A DNA stretch of 6,692 nt from CAYMJV01 sp964390545. GTDB lineage: Bacteria > Desulfobacterota > BSN033 > UBA1163. The notes under the pieces were generated by a model that made no database searches, was not told where the DNA came from, and worked only from the letters and a program-made list of their open reading frames with translations. Made by a program: the position numbers and the translations under genes. Where the stretch lies: NCBI GenBank assembly GCA_964390545.1, contig CAYMJV010000104.1, positions 1 through 6,692 of the forward strand, given 5' to 3'. Positions 1 to 5,772 of this stretch are shown here, piece by piece. Within the stretch, counting starts at the first letter, position 1; every line of letters starts with the position of its first letter.

Positions 1-1284
1 ATGAAAAGACTGGTCCTTTGCGATTTCGATGGGACGATCAGCCTTCGCGACATGGGCTATGTCTTACTCAATCGATTTTCATCGGGCGATTGGGAGGCCA
101 TCGACCGAGACTTTTGTGAAGGAAAGATCGGCTCAAAGGAGGCCTATTCCCGTATTGCAAAGATCATGAAAGGAGATGAAGCAAGTGTCTTCCATTTTGT
201 TCGAACCCATTCAGACATCGATCCCCATTTCGTCTCTTTCTACCGCTATTGTCGGGAGCAAGGAATTGATGTCAAAATTGTCAGCGATGGCCTCGACTTC
301 TACATCAAGACCCTTTTAGAAATTCACCACCTTTCAGAGATTCCTTTCTACGCTAATTGCACCCGTTTTCACTCGGGAGATGGGATGGAACTCTCTTTTC
401 CTTTCGCCAGTGAGGAATGTGGCCTCTGTGGAACTTGCAAAAAAAAGCTCGTTCAAATTCACCGAAATGAGTATGACTCCATCCTCTTCATCGGCAACGG
501 ACTTTCCGATCGGTGCGGAGCCCGAGAAGCGGATTTCGTGTTTGCCAAAAGTTCCCTCTATCGCTATTGCATCCAGCAGGACATCACCTGTCACTTCTTT
601 GAGAATTTTCATGATATCCTCTCTGACCTGAAGAAACGAATTCGGGGAATTATCTTTGATCTAGACGGAACGCTCATCGAGGCCTATGAGGCCATCTATT
701 TAGGGCTCAAAGAGGCACTCGAGCATTTTGGAAAGGAGATATTCTCGTTCAGTGACTTAAGAAAATACCTGAAGGCAGACTTAGAGGCGACGCTCAGTCT
801 CTTCTTCTCTCCAGAAGAAGTCCCGAAGGCTGTCCCCATCATGAGGAAGAAATATGAAGAGGTTTACCTCGGCCACACCTATTTCCTGAACGGGGCGAAG
901 GAAGTGCTTGAATCGCTCCGTTCTCAAGGAATTCTGATGGGGGTGGCTTCCAATAAATTCGGCCGATTCTCAAGAGGAGCCCTTTCGCATCTTGGGGTAT
1001 CAGACTATTTTAAGGCAGTCATCGGTGCGGGGGATGTACCTCGAAACAAGCCCTACCCGGATATGATCGAGGCCGCCTTAAGAGAGATGATTCTCCCTCC
1101 CGAAGAGGTGGTCTTTGTTGGGGATACCCTCACAGATATTGAGACGGGTAAACAGGCTGGAGTGGATGTTTATGCGCTTCCCACGGGATTCTACTCCAAG
1201 ATCGAACTCGCCGAACAGAAACCGAGACGAATATTAAAAAGTCTCAAAGAACTCAATCAGGTGGTCGGGAACATCCTCTCATAA
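1..1284 (+). CDS. Fused two-domain HAD phosphatase: MtnX/PSP-like HAD-IB domain plus phosphoglycolate-phosphatase-like domain
   Basis: The 427-residue protein carries two complete haloacid dehalogenase domains in tandem. Domain 1 (about 1-213) has motif I CDFDGT (D8, D10), motif II SDG (S95), motif III lysines (147-149) and motif IV GNGLSD (165-170). It also has the CGxCxxCK-like stretch near 141-147 seen in MtnX-like HAD-IB phosphatases. Domain 2 (about 214-427) has FDLDGT (D220, D222), ASN (S317), NKPYPD (K350) and GDTLTD (D375, D379), as in phosphoglycolate phosphatase/pyrophosphatase-type HADs. Both are expected to be cytosolic, Mg-dependent phosphomonoesterases acting through an aspartyl-phosphate; the substrates cannot be read from sequence. 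Each domain is about the length of a stand-alone family member, so this is a fusion and not a duplication artefact. In domain 1 the usual first Asp of motif IV (GDG) is Asn166. The ATG is the first base of the window, so its ribosome site is not visible and an upstream start cannot be excluded. The 3' end overlaps the convergent aldo/keto reductase by 6 bp. Confidence 0.88.
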   Translation: MKRLVLCDFDGTISLRDMGYVLLNRFSSGDWEAIDRDFCEGKIGSKEAYSRIAKIMKGDEASVFHFVRTHSDIDPHFVSFYRYCREQGIDVKIVSDGLDFYIKTLLEIHHLSEIPFYANCTRFHSGDGMELSFPFASEECGLCGTCKKKLVQIHRNEYDSILFIGNGLSDRCGAREADFVFAKSSLYRYCIQQDITCHFFENFHDILSDLKKRIRGIIFDLDGTLIEAYEAIYLGLKEALEHFGKEIFSFSDLRKYLKADLEATLSLFFSPEEVPKAVPIMRKKYEEVYLGHTYFLNGAKEVLESLRSQGILMGVASNKFGRFSRGALSHLGVSDYFKAVIGAGDVPRNKPYPDMIEAALREMILPPEEVVFVGDTLTDIETGKQAGVDVYALPTGFYSKIELAEQKPRRILKSLKELNQVVGNILS

Positions 1285-2322
1285 TTGAGCCCTCTTTTTC
1301 TTATTCTCCTCCAACCATCGATCGTACCAGGCCAAATTCTCTCTGATTAATTTTGGAATGGGCAGCTCGTAAGGGCAGCGCGCAAGACAATCCCCACACT
1401 CCGAACAATTTCTGGCCTTTTCGACCAAAGAATAAAACCAATCGAGTTCCTGAGTGGCAGGACCCATTCGGTTAACGATGCTTTTTAGGCCCAGGATATG
1501 TTGAATACTGATCTTCTCTGAACAAGGCTGACAGTAATCGCAGCGCCTGCAGAATTGCTGATTCATCTCCTTTCTCAAAATCTCAATGTATTCTCTGTCT
1601 TTTTTGGTGAGGGCATAACCATTTTTGAAGATCTCCCAATTCTCTCTCGCTTTTTCCAGGCTCTCTGATCCAGGAATGGGAACGATACCGGGTGTAGAGA
1701 GGACAAACCTCAACGCGGGACCTGCCTCTCCGATCACCCCGCCTGAAAAGGGCTTCATGGCGAGGATCCCGACATTCCTCGCTTTCGCCAAAGGAAAAAC
1801 CTTTTCGGCGGCATCGGGTTCAAGGAAACTGTAGCAGGCCATGATCACATCAAAATATCCATCCTCAACAGCTCTTTCTAAAACCTTCAGGTTGTGACTG
1901 GTGAGGCCAATATAATCTATCAGCCCCTCCTCTCGCGCTCTTTTTAATCCCTCGTAGGCCCCTCCCACCCCCATGACCTTCTCATAATCCTGAAAGTAAT
2001 TCACTGCATGGAGATGATAGATAGAGATTTTCTTCACTTGCATCTCTTTTAGACTCGTCTGGACATCCTTATAGATCTTCTCTGTCCTCACCTGTGACTT
2101 GGTGGAAAGGATAACGCGCCTGTCCGTCTTTCGAAGGGCTAACCCAACCCGATGTTCGCTATTGGTGTACCCCCGGGCCGTATCCAGCAGGTCCACCCCC
2201 ATCTCGACCAACGCCCTGATCACAGCGACCCCTTCTTCTTCACTCACCCGTTGAATGGGGATTCCGCCCCACCCTAATCTCGTGACTAAAAGATTTGTCC
2301 TACCCAGTCTGGTTTTTTCCAT
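1279..2322 (-). CDS. Aldo/keto reductase with C-terminal ferredoxin-type cysteine motifs
   Basis: This 347-residue protein is an NAD(P)H-type aldo/keto reductase with an iron-sulfur tail, a known soluble subgroup in anaerobes. The barrel (about 1-250) opens with the family's TRLGRTNLLVTRLGWGG. It shows the catalytic tetrad as D47 (DTA), Y52, K75 (STK) and H105 (HLH), and the cofactor-binding segment IPGSESLEKAREN (216-228). The tail has two cysteine groups. The first is C258, C261, C264 and C267; the second is C306, C309, C312 and C316, a classic CxxCxxCxxxCP [4Fe-4S] motif. Eight cysteines could hold two clusters; that count is inference. Physiological substrate and electron partner are unknown. 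The start is supported by a ribosome site GGGAGAGGT (minus strand, 2328-2336) five bases before the ATG. The gene is convergent with the HAD fusion and lies downstream of the PAC2 gene on the same strand, but a 323-bp repeat-bearing gap argues for separate transcription. Confidence 0.93.
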   Translation of the reverse strand: MEKTRLGRTNLLVTRLGWGGIPIQRVSEEEGVAVIRALVEMGVDLLDTARGYTNSEHRVGLALRKTDRRVILSTKSQVRTEKIYKDVQTSLKEMQVKKISIYHLHAVNYFQDYEKVMGVGGAYEGLKRAREEGLIDYIGLTSHNLKVLERAVEDGYFDVIMACYSFLEPDAAEKVFPLAKARNVGILAMKPFSGGVIGEAGPALRFVLSTPGIVPIPGSESLEKARENWEIFKNGYALTKKDREYIEILRKEMNQQFCRRCDYCQPCSEKISIQHILGLKSIVNRMGPATQELDWFYSLVEKARNCSECGDCLARCPYELPIPKLIRENLAWYDRWLEENKKKRAQL

Positions 2323-2416
2323 GACTTACCTCTCCCAATAACTTCTATCAGATTGTTTTGTCGAAGATCAACAAGAGCGGGGTATTCTTCGGGAATAATG
2401 AGAAATTGTATGAGAT

Positions 2417-2614
2417 TGTCATTGCGAGCGAGCTCATCTTAAAGCGGGGAGCGCGGCCATCTGACCCAAGTGTCATTCTGAGTGAAGCGAAGAATCTCGA
2501 TCTCGGTTCAGGGTAAGTCCCGGGAAGAACCTTATTGAGATCCTTCGGGCGTTGCCCTCAGGATGACAGCCTCCCTCGGGACACGGCTTCGTCGCCCTCC
2601 TCCTCACAATGACA
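2417..2614. repeat. Nested imperfect palindromic repeat (four copies of a TGTCATTSYGAG core)
   Basis: Four copies of one 12-bp core are arranged as two nested inverted pairs. The outer arms are TGTCATTGCGAG (2417-2428, plus) and its near-complement at 2603-2614 (TGTCATTGTGAG on the minus strand, 11 of 12 matching). The inner arms start TGTCATTCTGAG (2471) and TGTCATCCTGAG (minus strand, 2557-2568). No target-site duplication is visible at the outer ends and there is no ORF inside. From memory, repeats with TGTCATTCTGAG or TGTCATTGCGAG arms are dispersed in many copies in various bacterial genomes and behave like REP- or MITE-type palindromes. The element lies just after the PAC2 stop codon, where a folded transcript could act as a 3' stabiliser or terminator; that role is inference. 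Confidence 0.75.
2471..2568. repeat. Inner palindrome of the nested repeat
   Basis: The left arm 2471-2498 runs from TGTCATTCTGAG to AAGAATCTC. The right arm 2537-2568, read on the minus strand, runs from TGTCATCCTGAG to GAAGGATCTC. The two align along their whole 28-32 bp with a few mismatches and a small insertion. The 38-bp centre (2499-2536) contains a CCCGGG hexamer. It could form a long cruciform or RNA hairpin on either strand. Confidence 0.72.
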
Positions 2615-2645
2615 CTCCAGCGATCGCTTTTTTTGTCAGTCAGGG

Positions 2646-3536
2646 TTATCCCTCTTTCTTCTCCTCGTCCTCCTGTTTCTTAAGAAAGGCTTGAAAATAG
2701 ATGACCTTATCCTCTTTCGTCCCTTCTTGCTTTTTCTCCCCGGAAAGGACCTGTCCTGATCGCCTATAAACCTCTTCCAGTTTACTGATGATCTCTTGGA
2801 GTTTTGGATCCTGCTCAACGAGGCGGTCGACCTGTTGGTTAAAAAGGTCACTGGCCTTTTCAAGTTCGGAAAGGTCCATTCCCACCCCTGTCATACGGAA
2901 CAGACTCTTAAGCACGGAATGGACAACTCTTATATTCCTTGTCTGCAGATACTGAGGAGCATGGCCCCAGAGACTCGTTGCTCTCAATCCCCTTTTTCTC
3001 GCCGACTCCAGAATAAAGGTGTGGATGCTGATGGGACCCGTGTATTCAGTCAATCCTAACCCGGCCTGGATCACCGCTTCTATCAGATCCTCATGATTGA
3101 CCAAGGCGCTTACTATCGGAGGATAGGTGTGTGGAATGTAATCATACGTGCCACCGAGGGTGAAGATCTGAGAGACGCCAAAATCTTTCGCGAGATCCAA
3201 AAGAAGATCCACAAAGAGATTCCAGCGAAGATGGGGCTCAACTCCCTGGAAAAGGATGAAATCCTTCGAACAAAGACCCTTTGAATAGTAAAAATGATTC
3301 CCTGGAAATTTCAACTCAACCAGTCTTCCCTCTTTGATGATGGCCACCGGCCGGGAGACCGAGTGTTCATGGAAATTTTCTATGGGAATGGAGGCAAACT
3401 TTTTGGCCTCCAACTTCCCCACCAGATACTGGAGGACTCCCGAGGATACCTCCGCTGCATTGGGCCATCCCTCAAAGCCAATGACCAGAATGGGTTTGTT
3501 CAAATCTGGTTTTTCGAGGTAGAGGATCTCTTCCAT
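2646..3536 (-). CDS. PAC2 (proteasome assembly chaperone 2) family protein
   Basis: This 296-residue protein matches the bacterial/archaeal PAC2 family (the fold also known from archaeal PbaB-type proteins). Recognisable segments are the N-terminal ILVIGFEGWPNAAEVSSG (16-33), the glycine-rich TLGGTYDYIPHT (126-137) and the signature ATSLWGHAPQYL (186-197). After about 222 the protein becomes charged and probably alpha-helical, a possible coiled coil through 260, and it ends in a Lys/Glu-rich tail (267-296). No catalytic residues are evident and no signal peptide is seen, so it should be cytosolic. Function in bacteria is not established; an ATP-grasp or proteasome partner is sometimes assumed, but none is next to it here. 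The start at 3536 has no Shine-Dalgarno sequence. Instead a strong promoter ends so close that the leader would be about 9 nt, so the message may be nearly leaderless. It is divergent from the hydrolase operon. Confidence 0.87.
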   Translation of the reverse strand: MEEILYLEKPDLNKPILVIGFEGWPNAAEVSSGVLQYLVGKLEAKKFASIPIENFHEHSVSRPVAIIKEGRLVELKFPGNHFYYSKGLCSKDFILFQGVEPHLRWNLFVDLLLDLAKDFGVSQIFTLGGTYDYIPHTYPPIVSALVNHEDLIEAVIQAGLGLTEYTGPISIHTFILESARKRGLRATSLWGHAPQYLQTRNIRVVHSVLKSLFRMTGVGMDLSELEKASDLFNQQVDRLVEQDPKLQEIISKLEEVYRRSGQVLSGEKKQEGTKEDKVIYFQAFLKKQEDEEKKEG

Positions 3537-3551
3537 TTTTATTTATAAGAA

Positions 3552-3580
3552 ATAATATCCTGTATATCCTCCCCTGTCAA
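3552..3580 (-). promoter_or_regulatory. Near-consensus sigma70 promoter of the PAC2 gene
   Basis: Read on the minus strand, a perfect -35 TTGACA (3575-3580) is followed by a 17-bp spacer and -10 TATTAT (3552-3557, five of six consensus bases). The predicted transcription start is near 3545, only about nine bases before the ATG at 3536. That is too short for a normal ribosome site and fits the lack of one. A GGGGAGG inside the spacer resembles a ribosome site but would not be transcribed from this promoter. Confidence 0.72.
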
Positions 3581-3641
3581 CCTGGTCCGCCTCGGTTCTC
3601 TCGTAATGAAACGACGGAAAATGTACACTAAAATTTATTCT

Positions 3642-3655
3642 GACAATTTATTGTC
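3642..3655. promoter_or_regulatory. Short perfect inverted repeat, possible operator
   Basis: GACAAT, a 2-bp TT spacer, then ATTGTC form a perfect 6-bp-arm inverted repeat. It overlaps the -35 hexamer of the predicted hydrolase promoter, a common position for a repressor site. The arms are short and AT-rich, so chance is possible, and no regulator gene is in the window. Confidence 0.35.
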
Positions 3656-3679
3656 GATAAGGAGATTGGGTGTTAAAAT
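3651..3679 (+). promoter_or_regulatory. Predicted sigma70 promoter of the hydrolase/nitroreductase operon
   Basis: TTGTCG (3651-3656, four of six) and TAAAAT (3674-3679, five of six) are separated by exactly 17 bp. The predicted start near 3686 gives a leader of about 24 nt before the ATG at 3710. It is divergent from the PAC2 promoter, about 70 bp away. Confidence 0.5.
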
Positions 3680-3709
3680 CTTCCGTATTTCTATAGAGAA
3701 ACAGGCGAG

Positions 3710-4465
3710 ATGGGACTCTTCGAAAGAGCTTTTATTTTCTATCCTGAAAGGCAACTCTGTGGCTTTCCTTCTGATGATGGAATGGAATATCAGGATGTCA
3801 CTCTTCAAGGCCCGGATGGATTGATGATCCATGGCTGGTTCATCCCCGGTCGCAGGAAGGCGGTCATCTTATTCTTTCACGGAAACGCAGGAAACATTTC
3901 CCACCGCATAGAAAAAACTCGCCTCCTCTTCTATCCTGAAATCTCTTCACTGATGATCGATTATCATGGCTATGGGAGGAGTCATGGGACACCTTCGGAG
4001 AAAGCTTGCTACCTCGACGCTTTAACTTCTTGGGAATATCTTGTCCTGGAGCGGCATTTTGAACCGAATCAAATCATCCTCTTGGGAGAATCTCTTGGAG
4101 GAGCTGTGGCTGTCGACCTTGCCGCGAGAAAAGACGTGGCGGCGATCATCCTTGAATCGACCTTCCCAAATATTGGAGTTGTCGCTAACCGATTCCTTCC
4201 GGGACTATCCGTTTTCTTGAAGAGAAAATTCGACTCACTCTCAAAGATTTCAAGAGTCCACGTTCCCCTTCTCCAGCTCCACGGTGACGAAGATGATCTG
4301 GTCCCCTATGAATTAGGGCGGAAACTCTTCGAGGCAGCCAACGAACCGAAGGAGTTCTTTACAATTAAGGGAGCACACCACAATGACACCTACGAATTAG
4401 GGGGAGAAGCCTATTTTCAAGCCATTCGCGAATTCATAAACCGGACCATTGCAGTTAACCCTTAA
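3710..4465 (+). CDS. Alpha/beta hydrolase of the Bem46/ABHD13-ABHD17 type
   Basis: This 251-residue serine hydrolase has all the landmarks of the family. The N-terminal FIFYPER (9-13 region) and DGLMIHGWFIP (36-46) lead into the oxyanion-hole motif HGNAGN (57-62). The nucleophile elbow is GESLGG with S128. The acid is D195 in HGDEDDLVP, and the base is H224 in GAHHND. Substrate is unknown; relatives include esterases and depalmitoylating thioesterases. Many bacterial homologues begin with a transmembrane helix before the FYP motif. Here it is absent: the reading frame is closed by a TAA at 3674-3676 and no earlier start codon exists, so this form is predicted soluble. The ribosome site is weak (AGGCGAG right before the ATG). 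The next gene follows after 30 bp on the same strand, suggesting co-transcription from the promoter at 3651-3679. Confidence 0.9.
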   Translation: MGLFERAFIFYPERQLCGFPSDDGMEYQDVTLQGPDGLMIHGWFIPGRRKAVILFFHGNAGNISHRIEKTRLLFYPEISSLMIDYHGYGRSHGTPSEKACYLDALTSWEYLVLERHFEPNQIILLGESLGGAVAVDLAARKDVAAIILESTFPNIGVVANRFLPGLSVFLKRKFDSLSKISRVHVPLLQLHGDEDDLVPYELGRKLFEAANEPKEFFTIKGAHHNDTYELGGEAYFQAIREFINRTIAVNP

Positions 4466-4483
4466 ACGATTTGGAAAGGGACA

Positions 4484-4489
4484 GAGGAG
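4484..4489 (+). promoter_or_regulatory. Ribosome binding site that selects the second ATG
   Basis: GAGGAG directly abuts the ATG at 4490 (no spacing) but sits six bases before the ATG at 4496. Normal spacing favours 4496, which also places the twin arginines at residues 3-4, typical of Tat signals. Confidence 0.65.
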
Positions 4490-4495
4490 ATGACC

Positions 4496-5641
4496 ATGAA
4501 TCGCAGAAATTTCTTAAAGGTTTCGGCAGAGGGCATGATCATACTCGGGGGACTGTCATTCATTCAGGCCTGCAGTGGATTCAAACGAAGTGATCTTGAC
4601 ACTCTGAAGGATCAGCAACAAACCATAAAAGGTCTTGACAAAGATGGCATGGAAATGCTTTCCTTGGCCTCTCTGGCCCCAAGCGGCCATAATGCCCAAC
4701 CCTGGATGGTAAGAATCATTGAACCGGACCACTGGATGATCGGTTCGGATAAGAAACGGTGGTTGCCGGCTGTCGATCCTGAAAATCGGGAACTGCTTCT
4801 TGGGATAGGAGCCTTTCTAGAAAATATGGTCCTTGCAGCCGGAACATTCGGTTATAGCGTTGATCTGAAAATCATAGCCAAGAATCGAACTGATACTGAC
4901 ATTGCCGATATTCACCTTCAAAAAGACAAAGCTCAGGAATTCCCAATCGAAAAACTCAAAAAGAGGCGAACCGTCAGGAGTAATTTCCTTGATCAGGAAA
5001 TCAAGGGAGATGATCTAAAATATATTACGAAACATGACACCCGACCCTGTCTTGTTCAGGTTCAATCTCCTCATAGCTTCTATTTCCCTAACAACTCCCC
5101 TCAAGGCAAGTATTTACAAGAAGGGACGATCGAGGCGAATCGGACACAAGCCTTCCGTGATCCCGCACAGGAGGAACTCGCGAACTGGATCAGATGGTCG
5201 AATAAAGAAGCTAAACAAAATCGAAACGGGTTAACGCCGGAAAGCATGGAGATCAAGGGCATCGCTGGGTTTCTCGTCAGAAGCTTTTATGATCGCCAAT
5301 CCGTTCTTAAAAAGAGCTTTCGAGACCAGACCGTGGACATTGCAGCGAAACAGGTGAAGACCTGCGGAGGCTGGCTGGTGGTTACGAGCCATGACTCCAG
5401 CATTCCAGCACTCATTGAACACGGCAGGATGTTTCAGAATATGCTGCTGAAAATTAGAGACAAGATGATCGCCATCCACCCGATGACACAGATGCTGGAA
5501 GAAAGTCCCTGGAGAAACCAGGTAGCCAAAGAGTTGGGATTAACCGCAGAGGTTCAGTGGATTCTGAGAATAGGTTACCTCAAGTCTTATCCCGACCCGG
5601 TCAGCTTACGGATGCCCGTCTCATGGTTTGTTCAAGTCTAG
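4496..5641 (+). CDS. Tat-exported nitroreductase-fold protein (Acg-family FMN-binding oxidoreductase), possible lipoprotein
   Basis: Counting from the ATG at 4496 the protein has 381 residues; starting at 4490 adds two. The N terminus is a twin-arginine signal, NRRNFLK (2-8), then a hydrophobic stretch and a lipobox-like FIQAC with C26. This suggests a folded, cofactor-loaded protein exported to the periplasm and possibly lipid-anchored. The mature part matches the large, degenerate nitroreductases related to mycobacterial Acg. Segments seen are APSGHNAQPW (61-70), the RRTVRSNF element (157-164) that resembles the FMN-phosphate RRSxRxF motif, HPMTQMLE (328-335) and the RIGY motif (358-361) before the C terminus. 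Expected role is FMN-dependent reduction or flavin binding; Acg itself may sequester FMN. The substrate is unknown. It is the second gene of a likely operon with the hydrolase. It ends with TAG at 5639-5641, after which the same frame continues open for 27 codons into the insertion-sequence relic. Confidence 0.88.
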   Translation: MNRRNFLKVSAEGMIILGGLSFIQACSGFKRSDLDTLKDQQQTIKGLDKDGMEMLSLASLAPSGHNAQPWMVRIIEPDHWMIGSDKKRWLPAVDPENRELLLGIGAFLENMVLAAGTFGYSVDLKIIAKNRTDTDIADIHLQKDKAQEFPIEKLKKRRTVRSNFLDQEIKGDDLKYITKHDTRPCLVQVQSPHSFYFPNNSPQGKYLQEGTIEANRTQAFRDPAQEELANWIRWSNKEAKQNRNGLTPESMEIKGIAGFLVRSFYDRQSVLKKSFRDQTVDIAAKQVKTCGGWLVVTSHDSSIPALIEHGRMFQNMLLKIRDKMIAIHPMTQMLEESPWRNQVAKELGLTAEVQWILRIGYLKSYPDPVSLRMPVSWFVQV

Positions 5642-5772
5642 CCCTTGAACATTGGATTTTCACCCGTTCGGCCGCGCGAAGCCCCGGCCCTTGAAGGCGA
5701 GGTGGACAGGCGCGGCTCAGGGTGAACCTCGAGCAAGCCCTGGCCTTTAGGCCGGGGAGTCGAGAGGTTCAC
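5642..5772 (+). mobile_element. Relic of an IS200/IS605-family (IS1341-type, tnpB) element: 3' end only
   Basis: This stretch is unlike its surroundings: 5661-5760 is 71% GC by hand count. It ends with a compound hairpin of the type found at right ends of IS200/IS605 elements: GAGCAAGCCCTGGCC, loop TTTA, GGCCGGGG, then GAGGTTCAC at 5764-5772. The plus-strand frame 5642-5725 is open for 27 codons and ends with TGA at 5723-5725, just where a tnpB gene would stop before its right end. Its peptide (VRPREAPALEGEVDRRGSG at the end) is compatible with a decayed TnpB C terminus but too short to prove it. The catalytic RuvC-like domain, a tnpA gene and the left end are all missing, so the element is dead. 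The right boundary is placed after TTCAC at 5772; the left boundary is uncertain and could lie anywhere from 5642 to about 5660. Confidence 0.6.
5661..5772 (+). ncRNA. Omega RNA (reRNA)-like 3' scaffold of a TnpB element
   Basis: TnpB nucleases use an RNA made from the end of their gene plus the right end of the element, followed by a guide copied from flanking DNA. Here an outer 9-bp perfect stem, GTGAACCTC (5722-5730) with GAGGTTCAC (5764-5772), encloses an 8-bp hairpin (5738-5745 with 5750-5757, one G-U pair, loop UUUA). A further CCCCGGCC at 5682-5689 is also complementary to 5750-5757, so an alternative pairing or pseudoknot is possible. A guide, if any were made, would begin at 5773, inside the 3' end of the ADP-ribosylglycohydrolase gene. 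The 5' limit is set only by the change in composition. Whether it is still transcribed is unknown. The same hairpin may serve as a terminator between the two convergent genes, although no T-tract of note follows. Confidence 0.5.

Larger units (their letters stand above)
2323..2645. other. Repeat-bearing intergenic region between the aldo/keto reductase and the PAC2 gene
   Basis: No gene is supported here. Positions 2417-2614 are a nested palindromic repeat, described separately. The remaining 2323-2416 is the leader of the aldo/keto reductase. Its ribosome site is clear, but the best promoter guess on the minus strand is only weak: TTGATC at 2366-2371, 18 bp, TAGAAG at 2342-2347. A short 5-bp hairpin (TATTC/GAATA, about 2382-2396) lies in the same leader. 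At 2620-2634 the plus strand reads AGCGATCGCT followed by T residues; this is described under rejected items. Confidence 0.6.

Noticed and set aside
421..441. The Cys-rich CGLCGTCK segment in the first HAD domain as a novel metal site.
   Set aside because: A similar CGxCK-type segment is familiar in MtnX-like HAD-IB phosphatases, so it is a family feature.
2342..2371. A possible promoter for the aldo/keto reductase (TTGATC, 18 bp, TAGAAG).
   Set aside because: Both hexamers match only four of six bases and similar matches occur by chance; it is mentioned only in the intergenic entry.
2417..2614. CRISPR array interpretation of the repeated TGTCATT units.
   Set aside because: The copies are inverted as well as direct, unevenly spaced and diverged, with no constant repeat-spacer period.
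2620..2634. AGCGATCGCT followed by seven T on the plus strand, resembling a rho-independent terminator.
   Set aside because: The palindrome has no room for a loop beyond a 3-bp stem with a GATC loop, and no plus-strand gene lies upstream for more than 1.3 kb.
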